24,926 nt of DNA from an uncultured Clostridia bacterium (GTDB lineage: Bacteria; Bacillota_A; Clostridia; UMGS1840; HGM11507). The position numbers were made by a program, and so were the translations under genes. Where the stretch lies: positions 1-24,926 of the forward strand of contig CAKRUL010000002.1 of assembly GCA_934403665.1 (NCBI GenBank), given 5' to 3'. Below, piece after piece: positions 6,848-13,834 of this stretch (within the stretch, counting starts at the first letter, position 1; the number at the start of each line of letters is the position of its first letter). The notes under the pieces are model-generated. The model had not been told where the DNA came from, made no database searches, and saw only the letters and a program-made list of their open reading frames with translations.

Positions 6848-6942
6848 GTATAATCGAAAATATAGTGAAGCTGCACTGGGGAAATCCCATAAATTGCTGC
6901 GCATTGCCGAAATTCAAAAACTTCTGAAAGTTATACTTGACA
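6842..6942. repeat. 12-bp perfect inverted repeat overlapping two divergent -35 boxes
   Basis: TGTCAAGTATAA at 6842-6853 and TTATACTTGACA at 6931-6942 are exact reverse complements 77 bp apart. Each contains the -35 hexamer of one of the divergent promoters. One regulator binding both copies, possibly by looping, could control mobile-element maintenance genes and the zinc-ribbon operon together. Confidence 0.8.
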
Positions 6943-6965
6943 ATAGAGATATTGCATAGTATAAT
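6937..6965 (+). promoter_or_regulatory. Consensus sigma-A promoter of the ssb-parAB operon
   Basis: TTGACA (6937-6942), exactly 17 nt, then TATAAT (6960-6965), a full consensus match, 37 nt before the ssb ATG. Confidence 0.93.
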
Positions 6966-7002
6966 AAAAGCACAACAGAAACACGAAAGGAAGGTAGATC
7001 CT

Positions 7003-7392
7003 ATGTTAAACAAGTTCATGGTAACAGGCAGACTCACTGCCAATCCCGAAATCCAGACCAAAGGCGAGAGCCGTCTTTGCAAGTTCACCATTGCCTGCGA
7101 CCGTCCAAAACGCAAGGGCGAGGAGAATCCCGAAACCGACTTTTTCACCTGCACCGCCTGGAACCGCAACGCCGATGTGATCGTCGATTGGTTTGGCAAG
7201 GGCGATATGGTCACACTCGTCGGAACAGTCCATATCTACCGCTATGAAAAGGACGGTCAGAAGCGTTCGTCCACCGAGGTAAAAATTGAGGAGATCCACT
7301 TCTCAGGCGGTAAGAAGCGTGAAAACACCGCACCGACCGTCAACCGCTACGATAACCCCTACATCGGCACAGAGAACGATCCGCTGTTCTGA
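7003..7392 (+). CDS. ssb: Single-stranded DNA-binding protein
   Basis: A 129-residue OB-fold SSB. The start at 7003 follows AAAGGAAGG by 8 nt; a longer frame from a TTG at 6937 would begin inside the promoter and is wrong. The motif series MLNKFMVTGRLTANPEI, KFTIACDR, TDFFTCTAWNRNADVIVDWFGKGD and VGTVHIYRYEKDGQKR is standard for bacterial SSB. It ends in NDPLF, an acidic-hydrophobic tip like the DDIPF tail that recruits partner proteins, preceded by a short disordered linker. Plasmid and ICE SSBs coat transferred single strands after entry. It is the first gene of the maintenance operon and transcribed from a consensus promoter. Confidence 0.95.
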   Translation: MLNKFMVTGRLTANPEIQTKGESRLCKFTIACDRPKRKGEENPETDFFTCTAWNRNADVIVDWFGKGDMVTLVGTVHIYRYEKDGQKRSSTEVKIEEIHFSGGKKRENTAPTVNRYDNPYIGTENDPLF

Positions 7393-7418
7393 GCAATAAT
7401 CACAAGGAGGATGCAAAA

Positions 7419-8201
7419 ATGGAAACCACTATCATTGCGATCAGCAATCAGAAAGGCGGAGTTGGCAAATCCACTACCGCATACAATCTCGGAGCTTGTC
7501 TTGCTCTGAACCACGGAAAGAGGGTTCTGCTTGTGGACTTCGATCCGCAGGCAAACCTCTCCGAGTACCTGAAATACGAGCCGAACGGCAACCCGACTAT
7601 GACACAGCTTATCATGTCATTCCACGCAGGAACGCCCTTGAACGCTGAAGCCACTCAGAATGCGATACGTCACAGCGATACCGCAGGAGTGGACTACATT
7701 CCTTCCGACATCAATCTCGCAAATGCGGAAACGCTTATGGTCACGATGATCTCTAAGGAGCATATTCTCCGCAGGATACTCACAGAAGATGTGATCGAAG
7801 GTTATGACTTCGTGCTGATCGACTGCCTGCCGTCTCTCGGAACGCTCCTTATCAATGCTCTTACCGCTGCGGACAGAGTGCTGATACCCGTGCAGACACA
7901 GAAATTCGGTATGGACGGCTTACAGTCCCTTGAAGCTCTCACACAGCTTGTTAAGGCAAACACCAACCCGAAGCTGGACCTCATCGGAGTACTGCCGACA
8001 ATGGTTGACCGCACGAAAGTCAGCAGGACGGCGATCGATACCCTCAACGAAAAGTACGGCGAAATGCTGTTCAGGACAAACATCAGCAAGTCTATTGAAG
8101 CTGCCAAAAGCTCTGAAAATGGCATACCGCTTTGTCTCACAGGTCACAAGTTAGGTCAGGAATACGACGAATTGGCTCAGGAGGTGCTTTCAAGATGTTA
8201 A
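7419..8201 (+). CDS. parA: ParA/Soj-family partition ATPase
   Basis: A 260-residue ATPase. It has the deviant Walker A KGGVGKST at residues 12-19, Walker A' VLLVDFDPQANL and Walker B YDFVLIDCLPSLGTLL, and the conserved PVQTQKFGMDGLQSL region. No N-terminal HTH is present, so it belongs to the short Soj/type Ib-like group, not the P1 type. It should act with ParB to keep the excised element from being lost. An AAGGAGG box precedes the ATG, 26 nt after ssb, and the next gene overlaps its stop. Confidence 0.95.
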   Translation: METTIIAISNQKGGVGKSTTAYNLGACLALNHGKRVLLVDFDPQANLSEYLKYEPNGNPTMTQLIMSFHAGTPLNAEATQNAIRHSDTAGVDYIPSDINLANAETLMVTMISKEHILRRILTEDVIEGYDFVLIDCLPSLGTLLINALTAADRVLIPVQTQKFGMDGLQSLEALTQLVKANTNPKLDLIGVLPTMVDRTKVSRTAIDTLNEKYGEMLFRTNISKSIEAAKSSENGIPLCLTGHKLGQEYDELAQEVLSRC

Positions 8202-8419
8202 GTATGTCAGAACTTGCAATGAACCCGAACCGCAAGGTCACTACTGTCTGCAACGGCAATAAGCAGGAGTGGGACGATCGTGAAGAAGCTCAGGCTTATT
8301 TTCTTGAAGCGATGATGAATAGCGACGGTGCAGAGCATGACCGATACTCCTGCATCTTCATTCAGCTTCAGAACGGACTGAGCTGCTGTACCGATGAAGA
8401 TGACGAGGAGGACGAATGA
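8195..8419 (+). CDS. Small uncharacterised protein in the par operon
   Basis: A 74-residue acidic protein starting MLSMSELAMNPNRKVTTVCN. The ATG at 8195 lies inside the last codons of parA (ATG/TAA overlap) behind AGGAGG (8179-8184). A longer frame starting at 8132 lies entirely inside parA and lacks a site. The last 8 residues are acidic (DEDDEEDE). No family recognised; it may be a par-operon accessory or regulator. The overlapping start and stop on both sides show it is co-translated with its neighbours. Confidence 0.75.
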   Translation: MLSMSELAMNPNRKVTTVCNGNKQEWDDREEAQAYFLEAMMNSDGAEHDRYSCIFIQLQNGLSCCTDEDDEEDE

Positions 8420-8763
8420 TGAAGCCGTTTGATACCGACAGGACACCGTGGCTTTTCACTCCTCACGATGACGGAGAGCTGGACGAGTTTTTCAGCTCAG
8501 ACCACAGCAAAGTCATAGCAGAAACTTCACAGGAAGTAATCGCAAATCTTTCTGAGAGCCGTGACAGGCTCTCTGGAAAGCTCTGCTACACCTTCAATTA
8601 CAATCAACGCAGATACAGATACACGCTCCTGCGGTTTGCGGATATGATCGTCCGTGCAGATGTGACGGCAAAAAAGCTGAAAAACCGTATCATAGAGCTT
8701 GACGCAGAGAACCGTGAGCTTCGCAAACAGCTTGCGGACATGGAAAGGAAGATGAAACAATGA
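8416..8763 (+). CDS. Uncharacterised protein with C-terminal coiled coil
   Basis: A 115-residue product (a second ATG at 8419 is equally possible). The start overlaps the previous stop (ATGA) behind GAGGAGG-like sequence, and its own end overlaps the parB start by 4 nt. The N-terminal half is acidic and carries FTPHDDGELDEFFSSDHSK; from about residue 85 it is a heptad-like coiled coil (AKKLKNRIIELDAENRELRK). It may bridge or modulate ParA/ParB, but this is positional inference only. Confidence 0.75.
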   Translation: MMKPFDTDRTPWLFTPHDDGELDEFFSSDHSKVIAETSQEVIANLSESRDRLSGKLCYTFNYNQRRYRYTLLRFADMIVRADVTAKKLKNRIIELDAENRELRKQLADMERKMKQ

Positions 8764-9710
8764 ATACACCGCAGTTTGACCTGAGTGCTATGCTCTCTAC
8801 ACCACAGCAGACCGCTGTTCAGCAGATTCCTTGTGACAAGCTTCACCCCTACCACAACCACAAATTTGAGCTGTACTCCGGGGAAAGACTTGAAGATATG
8901 GTAGCCAGCATCAAAGAGAATGGTGTGCTGTCCCCTATCATCGTTCAGCCCGACGGTGACGGATACGAAATTCTTATCGGTCACAACCGCTGGAATGCTT
9001 CAAAACTCGCAGGACTGCCGACAGTTCCGGCAATCATCAAGGCAGGACTTACCGAGGACGAAGCCGAAATGTATGTCATTGAGTCGAATGTTATGCAGAG
9101 AGGCTTTGAAAACCTCAAAATTTCGGAGCAGGCTGCCGCTGTTGCACTCAGACACAGCGAAATGTTCTCTCAGGGCAAGCGAAATGACATTCTCAGGGAG
9201 CTTGCACGCCTTGAAAATCCCTCAGCCGAACCCGACAGCTCAACTTTGAATCCAGTGGGTTCAAAGTTAGACACGAGCGAGAGCATCGGAAATGAGTACG
9301 GTGTCAGCAAAGGCTCAGTAGTAAGGCTTATTCGTATCAATAAGCTCACTGATGAGCTGAAAGCCTTTGTGGACAGCGGAGAGCTTTCTATCCGTGCGGG
9401 TGTGGAGCTTTCTTTCCTTTCGAAAGATACGCAGGATGTTGTCGCTGAATGTGCTGAGGACTGCAAGATCGACATGAAATCAGCCAAAATGCTACGTGCT
9501 TCTGCCGACAGCGAGGGCAACATCGATCGTAATACCGTTCACGCTATTCTTTATGGCGAGGACACCGAGCCGAAAGTGAAGCCCAAAAGCGTAAAGATCA
9601 GCCATGACATTTATACCAAGTATTTCAGCAACGGCGAGAAGCCGAAAGAGATCACGGAAACAATTGAAAAGGCACTTGAACTATACTTTAAGAATATGGA
9701 GGACGAATAA
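8760..9710 (+). CDS. parB: ParB/Spo0J-family partition protein
   Basis: A 316-residue centromere-binding protein. The ParB N-terminal domain has IPCDKLHPYHNHKFELYSGE, SIKENGVLSPIIVQPDGD and the GHNRWNASKLAG box, followed by TEDEAEMYVIESNVMQRGFE, the CTP-binding/sliding-clamp region. A central HTH (SIGNEYGVSKGSVVRLIRIN, near residues 175-195) and a C-terminal dimerisation segment follow. The gene overlaps the previous stop by 4 nt. A 27-bp palindrome lies inside it at 9242-9268, where a parS-like site could be hidden. It would load on parS and spread to mark the element for ParA. Confidence 0.93.
   Translation: MNTPQFDLSAMLSTPQQTAVQQIPCDKLHPYHNHKFELYSGERLEDMVASIKENGVLSPIIVQPDGDGYEILIGHNRWNASKLAGLPTVPAIIKAGLTEDEAEMYVIESNVMQRGFENLKISEQAAAVALRHSEMFSQGKRNDILRELARLENPSAEPDSSTLNPVGSKLDTSESIGNEYGVSKGSVVRLIRINKLTDELKAFVDSGELSIRAGVELSFLSKDTQDVVAECAEDCKIDMKSAKMLRASADSEGNIDRNTVHAILYGEDTEPKVKPKSVKISHDIYTKYFSNGEKPKEITETIEKALELYFKNMEDE
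9242..9268. repeat. 27-bp near-perfect palindrome inside parB (candidate parS)
   Basis: Arms AACTTTGAA (9242-9250) and TTCAAAGTT (9260-9268) are perfect reverse complements, and the centre TCCA-G-TGGG pairs at three of four positions. The usual Spo0J parS sequence is not seen in the window. Whether ParB binds it is unknown. Confidence 0.55.
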
Positions 9711-9711
9711 T

Positions 9712-10416
9712 ATGAAGAAGATCATTACAACGGTATTCTGCACCGCACTTACACTCTGCTCCGGCTTGACCGTCTATGCTACCGAGAACCTTGACCGTGA
9801 CGATATCGAAGCCGAGATTTGGGAGGATATGTGGAACGGCAAGGGCGATAATGGGCTTGACTTTCCCGAAGCATCATACAAGCATCATCTTCTTGACAAG
9901 TGGCTTGACGAGAACTACGGTTCAGAAGATTATGACTGGTCCGAAATCGGAGAGCTTCAATATGAATACAAGGACTACTACCGTCGTCTGATCGAAGATT
10001 GGGATTTTGAGGACGATAATGAGGGTGGCTGGACGATCAGCACCGAGGACAACCATTACAGCTTTTCTCTGCTTAACGGTATGTGGCAAATGACAGACAA
10101 GAACGGTGATACCGTTGACACATTCCCACCATTCAGCACCTTAGAGGAAGACGAATCCGAAATCGCAGGCGGTTACGAGATCAACGATAACGGTGCTGAC
10201 AGCCCGAGAGTGGTCGGAGAGGTCACAGGCGGAACGGAAACGGCTTCTGAGGGCAGTTCTTCCGCAGAGGGTAACGATACCACCTCTAGCCCGTCAGACG
10301 TTTCTGAGGGCAATTCTGACGATTCTGGCGTAAATCCTCTTGCAATCATCGCAGGAGTGGCAGCTCTCGCAGGAGTTGGCGGTGCAGCTTACTACTTTAC
10401 AAGAAAACGGAAGTGA
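9712..10416 (+). CDS. Secreted, membrane-anchored mobile-element surface protein (CD1107/DUF4366-like)
   Basis: A 234-residue protein with a clear signal peptide (MKKIITTVFCTALTLCSGLT then VYA, cleavage near residue 24). It carries an acidic, Trp/Tyr-rich extracellular domain, a Ser/Thr/Asn-rich stalk (about residues 165-205) and a C-terminal membrane helix (PLAIIAGVAALAGVGGAAYY) with an RKRK stop-transfer. The arrangement matches the CD1107-type mobile-element proteins of Tn1549-like ICEs; this comparison is from memory. The true start is 9712, two bases after parB; a longer frame from 9604 lies in parB and loses the signal. It may be an adhesion or surface protein of the donor cell. Confidence 0.82.
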   Translation: MKKIITTVFCTALTLCSGLTVYATENLDRDDIEAEIWEDMWNGKGDNGLDFPEASYKHHLLDKWLDENYGSEDYDWSEIGELQYEYKDYYRRLIEDWDFEDDNEGGWTISTEDNHYSFSLLNGMWQMTDKNGDTVDTFPPFSTLEEDESEIAGGYEINDNGADSPRVVGEVTGGTETASEGSSSAEGNDTTSSPSDVSEGNSDDSGVNPLAIIAGVAALAGVGGAAYYFTRKRK

Positions 10417-10420
10417 TCTT

Positions 10421-10828
10421 ATGATTTTTCAGAGCAAACAAAAAGTAAACGGTGCTCCCGTATGGGAAGTCGATACCGATACACAGACGGTTCGTCATCG
10501 CAGCCCTAAGACGGGCAAAACAGAGCGTTATGTGTTCCACACCGATCAAATCAGGTATTATCTGCATCACATTGAAGATAAGCGGCCTGACCTCTTGCAG
10601 GAGATCGTGGACAAGGGCGAGATCTACAAGCACCTTGACGAGCTTGACACAAAGGTCACGGACGCAGTAAACCGTCAGACCGACTTGCTCATGCAGTCGA
10701 GCCGTGACTATCAAATTGCCGTTGCATCGGGCGATCTCAATGCTGTTGGCTCAATCGGCAATATGCTCCGTATGCAGGCGCAGAGAGCCGTATATGATAC
10801 GATGATCTATCTTTGGAGGGACGAATGA
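10421..10828 (+). CDS. TnpV-like mobile-element protein
   Basis: A 135-residue protein starting MIFQSKQKVNGAPVWEVDTD; an earlier ATG at 10340 lies inside the surface protein gene. The C-terminal half (RPDLLQEIVDKGEIYKHLDE then LDTKVTDAVNRQTDLLMQSS) resembles the TnpV proteins of Tn4451-type elements, which are short helical accessory proteins of unknown role. The N-terminal half seems to be a beta-rich add-on (WEVDTDTQTVRHRSPKTGKT). No catalytic motif is present. Co-transcribed with neighbours by overlap on both sides. The TnpV comparison is tentative. Confidence 0.6.
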   Translation: MIFQSKQKVNGAPVWEVDTDTQTVRHRSPKTGKTERYVFHTDQIRYYLHHIEDKRPDLLQEIVDKGEIYKHLDELDTKVTDAVNRQTDLLMQSSRDYQIAVASGDLNAVGSIGNMLRMQAQRAVYDTMIYLWRDE

Positions 10829-11010
10829 TGTTTTGTGCGAACTGTTACAAGGAAATACCCGCAGGCAAGAGTTATTACAAGCATCAGGACACCAATCAGA
10901 GCTACTGCTCCCTGGACTGCCTGAATGACCACATGATCTATACTCACACGATCACTCTTGAAACGAGCGACGGTGAAGAAAGCACTGAGGAGCAGGACAA
11001 TGACGAGTGA
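10825..11010 (+). CDS. Small zinc-binding protein
   Basis: A 61-residue protein starting MMFCANCYKEIPAGKSYYKH. CxxC (CANC) and CxxxC (CSLDC) about 20 residues later form a probable zinc ribbon; the C-terminus is acidic (SDGEESTEEQDNDE). The ATG overlaps the stop of the TnpV-like gene; an alternative start 3 nt downstream is possible. Last gene of the ssb-par operon, followed by a hairpin terminator. It likely mediates protein contacts; role unknown. Confidence 0.78.
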   Translation: MMFCANCYKEIPAGKSYYKHQDTNQSYCSLDCLNDHMIYTHTITLETSDGEESTEEQDNDE

Positions 11011-11036
11011 GGGGCATTTTTGCGGAATAATAAGAA

Positions 11037-11070
11037 ACGGATAGCCGTCTGTTTAGGACGGTCTATCCGT
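11037..11070. terminator. Hairpin terminator between convergent genes
   Basis: Arms ACGGATAG-CCGTC (11037-11049) and GACGG-T-CTATCCGT (11057-11070) form a 13-bp stem with one bulge and a 7-nt loop. It stands between the ssb-par operon and the convergent 11094-11510 gene; the downstream T-run is weak on the plus strand and better on the minus strand. Confidence 0.65.
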
Positions 11071-11093
11071 GTTTGCCATTGATACAATAAATA

Positions 11094-11510
11094 CTAATCT
11101 ATCCAAACATAGCTTAATTTCCACTCACTATCCCAATGTGCTTCTATAAAATGACCGGGCATAAAATGTTTATTAGATAGATACGCACCTACGGACATAT
11201 CATCTATATCCAGTGTAAATGACTCAAAAATAAGATTTGAACATATTTGCTTTGGATTGCTTACAGCCGTTTTATCAACTCCGTAAAAATCAAAGTATTC
11301 TTCTCTGAATGCTTCTTCTATTAGTGTTATGGCATTTTGGACAGCATATCTCAATTTGTCATAGTAATACTCGATAATTTCAGCATCGAAGCTTTTATTA
11401 GAGTGATTTTGCATACTGTACATGAAATACGGCTCAGGATCGGAATAAGCGGAAATAAATCTATTGTTTCCCTTGATGATTTCACTTATTATATCCATAT
11501 TTAGTTCCAT
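11094..11510 (-). CDS. Uncharacterised orphan protein (immunity- or DUF-like)
   Basis: A 138-residue protein starting MELNMDIISEIIKGNNRFIS behind GAGGTG and a good promoter. The N-terminal half is helical; the C-terminal half (TLDIDDMSVGAYLSNKHFMP then GHFIEAHWDSEWKLSYVWID) is beta-rich, in the style of small single-domain immunity or DUF2004/DUF2262-like proteins, though I cannot name the family. It is a single gene on the minus strand between two plus-strand operons, so likely an independent cargo gene. No toxin partner is adjacent. Confidence 0.6.
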   Translation of the reverse strand: MELNMDIISEIIKGNNRFISAYSDPEPYFMYSMQNHSNKSFDAEIIEYYYDKLRYAVQNAITLIEEAFREEYFDFYGVDKTAVSNPKQICSNLIFESFTLDIDDMSVGAYLSNKHFMPGHFIEAHWDSEWKLSYVWID

Positions 11511-11539
11511 ATCATCACCTCACTACAATAATTGAGATT

Positions 11540-11568
11540 ATTATACCAAACCGCCCCGAAAAAGTCAA
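11540..11568 (-). promoter_or_regulatory. Promoter of the 11094-11510 gene
   Basis: On the minus strand TTGACT (11568-11563), 17 nt, TATAAT (11545-11540), 29 nt upstream of the ATG. Confidence 0.85.
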
Positions 11569-11597
11569 TCTCCACACACTTTTTCACGCCCTTTTCA

Positions 11598-11626
11598 TTG
11601 CATTATACCGCCATTTGTGCTATAAT
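11598..11626 (+). promoter_or_regulatory. Promoter of the HhH-NYN operon
   Basis: TTGCAT (11598-11603), 17 nt, then TATAAT (11621-11626), 32 nt before the ATG of the 11659 gene. Confidence 0.8.
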
Positions 11627-11658
11627 CAGGATATAGAGCAGATCGGAGGTGAAATGCA

Positions 11659-11919
11659 ATGGATAACGAAAACAAAGAATTAGTAAACCGTTCATTATAC
11701 AAGCGAATCAAATCAATGAACCGTGCTGAAATGGAGAATTTCGTGAGAAATGTCTTTAATCAGGGCTATGAGAAAGCCGAGAAAGAAACGCACAGCATTG
11801 ATTATGACAGTCTGAGAGCCGACCTGAGCCGCATTAAGGGTATCGGTGAAAGTCGGCTTGAAGAAATAATGACTGTCATTGATAAACATATTGAAAATAC
11901 AAGCGATAAAGGAGGATAA
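11659..11919 (+). CDS. Small helix-hairpin-helix protein
   Basis: An 86-residue, highly charged protein starting MDNENKELVNRSLYKRIKSM behind CGGAGGTG. The C-terminal part LSRIKGIGESRLEEIMTVID is a helix-hairpin-helix (GIG turn) that binds DNA or RNA backbones in many nucleic-acid proteins. The rest is a short helical region with KSMNRAEMENFVRNVFNQGY. It is followed 3 nt later by the NYN gene, so the two are co-expressed, the small one perhaps delivering nucleic acid to the nuclease. No specific family recognised. Confidence 0.7.
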   Translation: MDNENKELVNRSLYKRIKSMNRAEMENFVRNVFNQGYEKAEKETHSIDYDSLRADLSRIKGIGESRLEEIMTVIDKHIENTSDKGG

Positions 11920-11922
11920 AAC

Positions 11923-13248
11923 TTGACCGTTGACACGAAAGAGGTAGTCACCACGATAGCCTATATGATCGGTGTCCGAATGTCGGCACTGACCGTGAGC
12001 TATGGGGAATGTGCCGAGCTGATCGAAAAGCTCCGAGCCGACCGTGATGCTACCACAATACGATATTTATGTAAGCTGCGAACCGTACTGATGCAGAAGT
12101 TCAAAAAGACCGATGATCTGATGCGGTATCAGCTCAAAAATCTGCATAACATCGAATGGTATGACCACGATAACATCAAGCAGCTTGAAAAATGGGGATT
12201 TACCATTATTCAGGCAAACTCACGCTCCGAGAAGTATATGCAGGAGTTTACAAGGCTCATCAATGAAAACATTGATAAGTGTTCCCATTTGTTCTACGAC
12301 TGGCTGAATTGGGAGTATATCCGGGACCTATTCTTCGTCCCGAAGTATAACAAGAACGGCGTAATGAAAGACGAGTTCACCAAATACATGGCGAACATCG
12401 AACATTACCCGTTTCAGATGTATATTCACTGGCAGCCTGCCGATGTGGGGAGCATCGTCTATTCCGACCGCAAGTTTCTGAAGATCATCTACGGTCAGCA
12501 TAATGACAGCTTCACAGACTTCACGAAATATAAGGACGCTGATGATGAGACACGAAATAATATTTATGAATTTATAGAAAGTTCTGAGAAAACAGCAATT
12601 GCCGTCGATTGTGAGAACAGCAATCCCTTTAAGCTGTATAGTGTTCTGAAAGGCTTAAATCAAGTTGAACTTGCCAAGATCGAAAAAATCACGCTCTATG
12701 ACGATCCGAACACTACCGCTGGCTGGGACTGGCTCTCCAAATTCACGCAGATACCCGTTGAACATATTGAGATCGATCGTGTGACCGACAGAAAGTCCCT
12801 GGTTGATCTACGAATGACAGCGAGTGTTGTCACTAACTTCTACCGTGACGGGATAACATCGTTTATTATTGTGTCGAGTGATTCCGACTTTTGGGGACTC
12901 ATTGAGAGCCTGCCGAAAGCTCACTTCCTTGTTATGTACGAATATGAGAAGTGTGGAACGTCGATAAAAAATGCCCTCACACAGCACGGTATCTATTATT
13001 GTGCCATTGACGATTTCTGCTCCGCTGCCACCGAGGACATGAAGCGAGCTGTTCTCTTTGCAGAGCTTGAAAAGCACCTCCCCACCCTCTATGGGGAAAA
13101 TCCTCTGGAACTCACGCAGAAGATTTATGAAGACACAAGAGTCACTGCTACCAAGAAAGAAATGGAGAACTTCTGTAATCGGTACGTCAAGACCTTGCGG
13201 CTCAAGGTGAACTCCGAGGGTAAGTTTATTATTGAGATACAGAAATAA
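11923..13248 (+). CDS. NYN-domain (PIN-like) nuclease
   Basis: A 441-residue protein starting at TTG 11923 behind AAAGGAGG. The first 220 residues are helical and unidentified, perhaps a substrate or partner domain. The NYN domain begins with AIAVDCENSNPFKLYSVLKG (Asp229, Glu231, Asn232), continues through ITLYDDPNTTAGWDWLSKFT and DRKSLVDLRMTASVVTNFYR and ends with SSDSDFWGLIESLP (Asp320, Asp322). These acidic residues fit the metal-binding active site of NYN/PIN ribonucleases. It is in an operon with the HhH protein and precedes the DISARM-like island, but on the opposite strand. A terminator follows directly. Biological target unknown. Confidence 0.82.
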   Translation: MTVDTKEVVTTIAYMIGVRMSALTVSYGECAELIEKLRADRDATTIRYLCKLRTVLMQKFKKTDDLMRYQLKNLHNIEWYDHDNIKQLEKWGFTIIQANSRSEKYMQEFTRLINENIDKCSHLFYDWLNWEYIRDLFFVPKYNKNGVMKDEFTKYMANIEHYPFQMYIHWQPADVGSIVYSDRKFLKIIYGQHNDSFTDFTKYKDADDETRNNIYEFIESSEKTAIAVDCENSNPFKLYSVLKGLNQVELAKIEKITLYDDPNTTAGWDWLSKFTQIPVEHIEIDRVTDRKSLVDLRMTASVVTNFYRDGITSFIIVSSDSDFWGLIESLPKAHFLVMYEYEKCGTSIKNALTQHGIYYCAIDDFCSAATEDMKRAVLFAELEKHLPTLYGENPLELTQKIYEDTRVTATKKEMENFCNRYVKTLRLKVNSEGKFIIEIQK

Positions 13249-13285
13249 AGTAAAAAGGACGGTCATTGCGCCGTCCTTTACTTTT
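13247..13285 (+). terminator. Rho-independent terminator after the NYN gene
   Basis: AAAGTAAA-AA-GGACGG pairs with CCGTCCTTTACTTT around ATTGCG, followed by a T-rich tail. It overlaps the last bases of the gene's stop codon. Confidence 0.82.
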
Positions 13286-13333
13286 TGTGTAACTTTGGGG
13301 TTCTATAATATACAGACAAAGCAGTTCGTTTCG

Positions 13334-13742
13334 ATGTTCACGCATACAGAAGAACAGACCACTTTTGTTAGGGAACTATAATGAAAACACTATTCTATGG
13401 TGCTATGATGCATTTGTAGGATCGGACGCAAGCATTCTACCGACCTCAGAGTCCTACAACGAGTATCTCAGCGATTCGACAGCAGAGATAACATTTACTT
13501 CGATTGGCGGCAAGCTGAAAGTTCCAACGGGAACCAAACATATCCGCACTATCGCAGGAGATGACCGATACGAAACGGAAATCAAGCATATAAGCGATTA
13601 TATTCGTAATCTGCCGGACGGACAGAAAGCATCCGATCGGGCGGTAACTCTCGCTCAGTCGCTTGGTTATGACCTGGCTGATAATGAGACTTATGTACAG
13701 CCGTTTGAACGGTCAAGTTTGATAATCAATAAAAGACGATAA
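13334..13742 (+). pseudogene. Frameshifted or remnant gene of unknown function
   Basis: An ATG frame from 13334 (MFTHTEEQTTFVREL) stops at 13379-13381, while an overlapping frame reads on (from the TTG at 13365, 125 codons; NENTILWCYDAFVGSDASIL near its start). Joining them by removing one base near 13375-13381 would give one continuous protein. No clear ribosome binding site precedes either start. The downstream part is protein-like (RTIAGDDRYETEIKHISDYI), with good codon use, but I do not recognise a family. It may be a decayed gene beside the defence island, or the TTG frame may be a genuine short gene. Confidence 0.5.
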
Positions 13743-13761
13743 ATACAGCATATAAAAACAT

Positions 13762-13797
13762 GAGGGCTTTTGCTTTGTGTGCAGAAGCCCTCTTTTT
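13762..13797. terminator. Bidirectional terminator between the remnant gene and the defence operon
   Basis: GAGGGCTT (13762-13769) and AAGCCCTC (13785-13792) form an 8-bp stem, followed by TTTTT on the plus strand; the minus-strand side has ATGTTTTTAT. It can end the defence operon transcript after drmC and the plus-strand remnant. Confidence 0.82.
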
Positions 13798-13834
13798 CAC
13801 TTTGACTCCAGCGTGTGTGGACAAAGTTAATATG

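Noticed and set aside
6937..7002. Longer ssb starting at TTG 6937
   Set aside because: It begins in the -35 hexamer of a consensus promoter; the ATG at 7003 has a good binding site and gives a normal SSB N-terminus.
9604..9711. Longer start for the surface protein
   Set aside because: The extension lies inside parB and would remove the signal peptide from the N-terminus.
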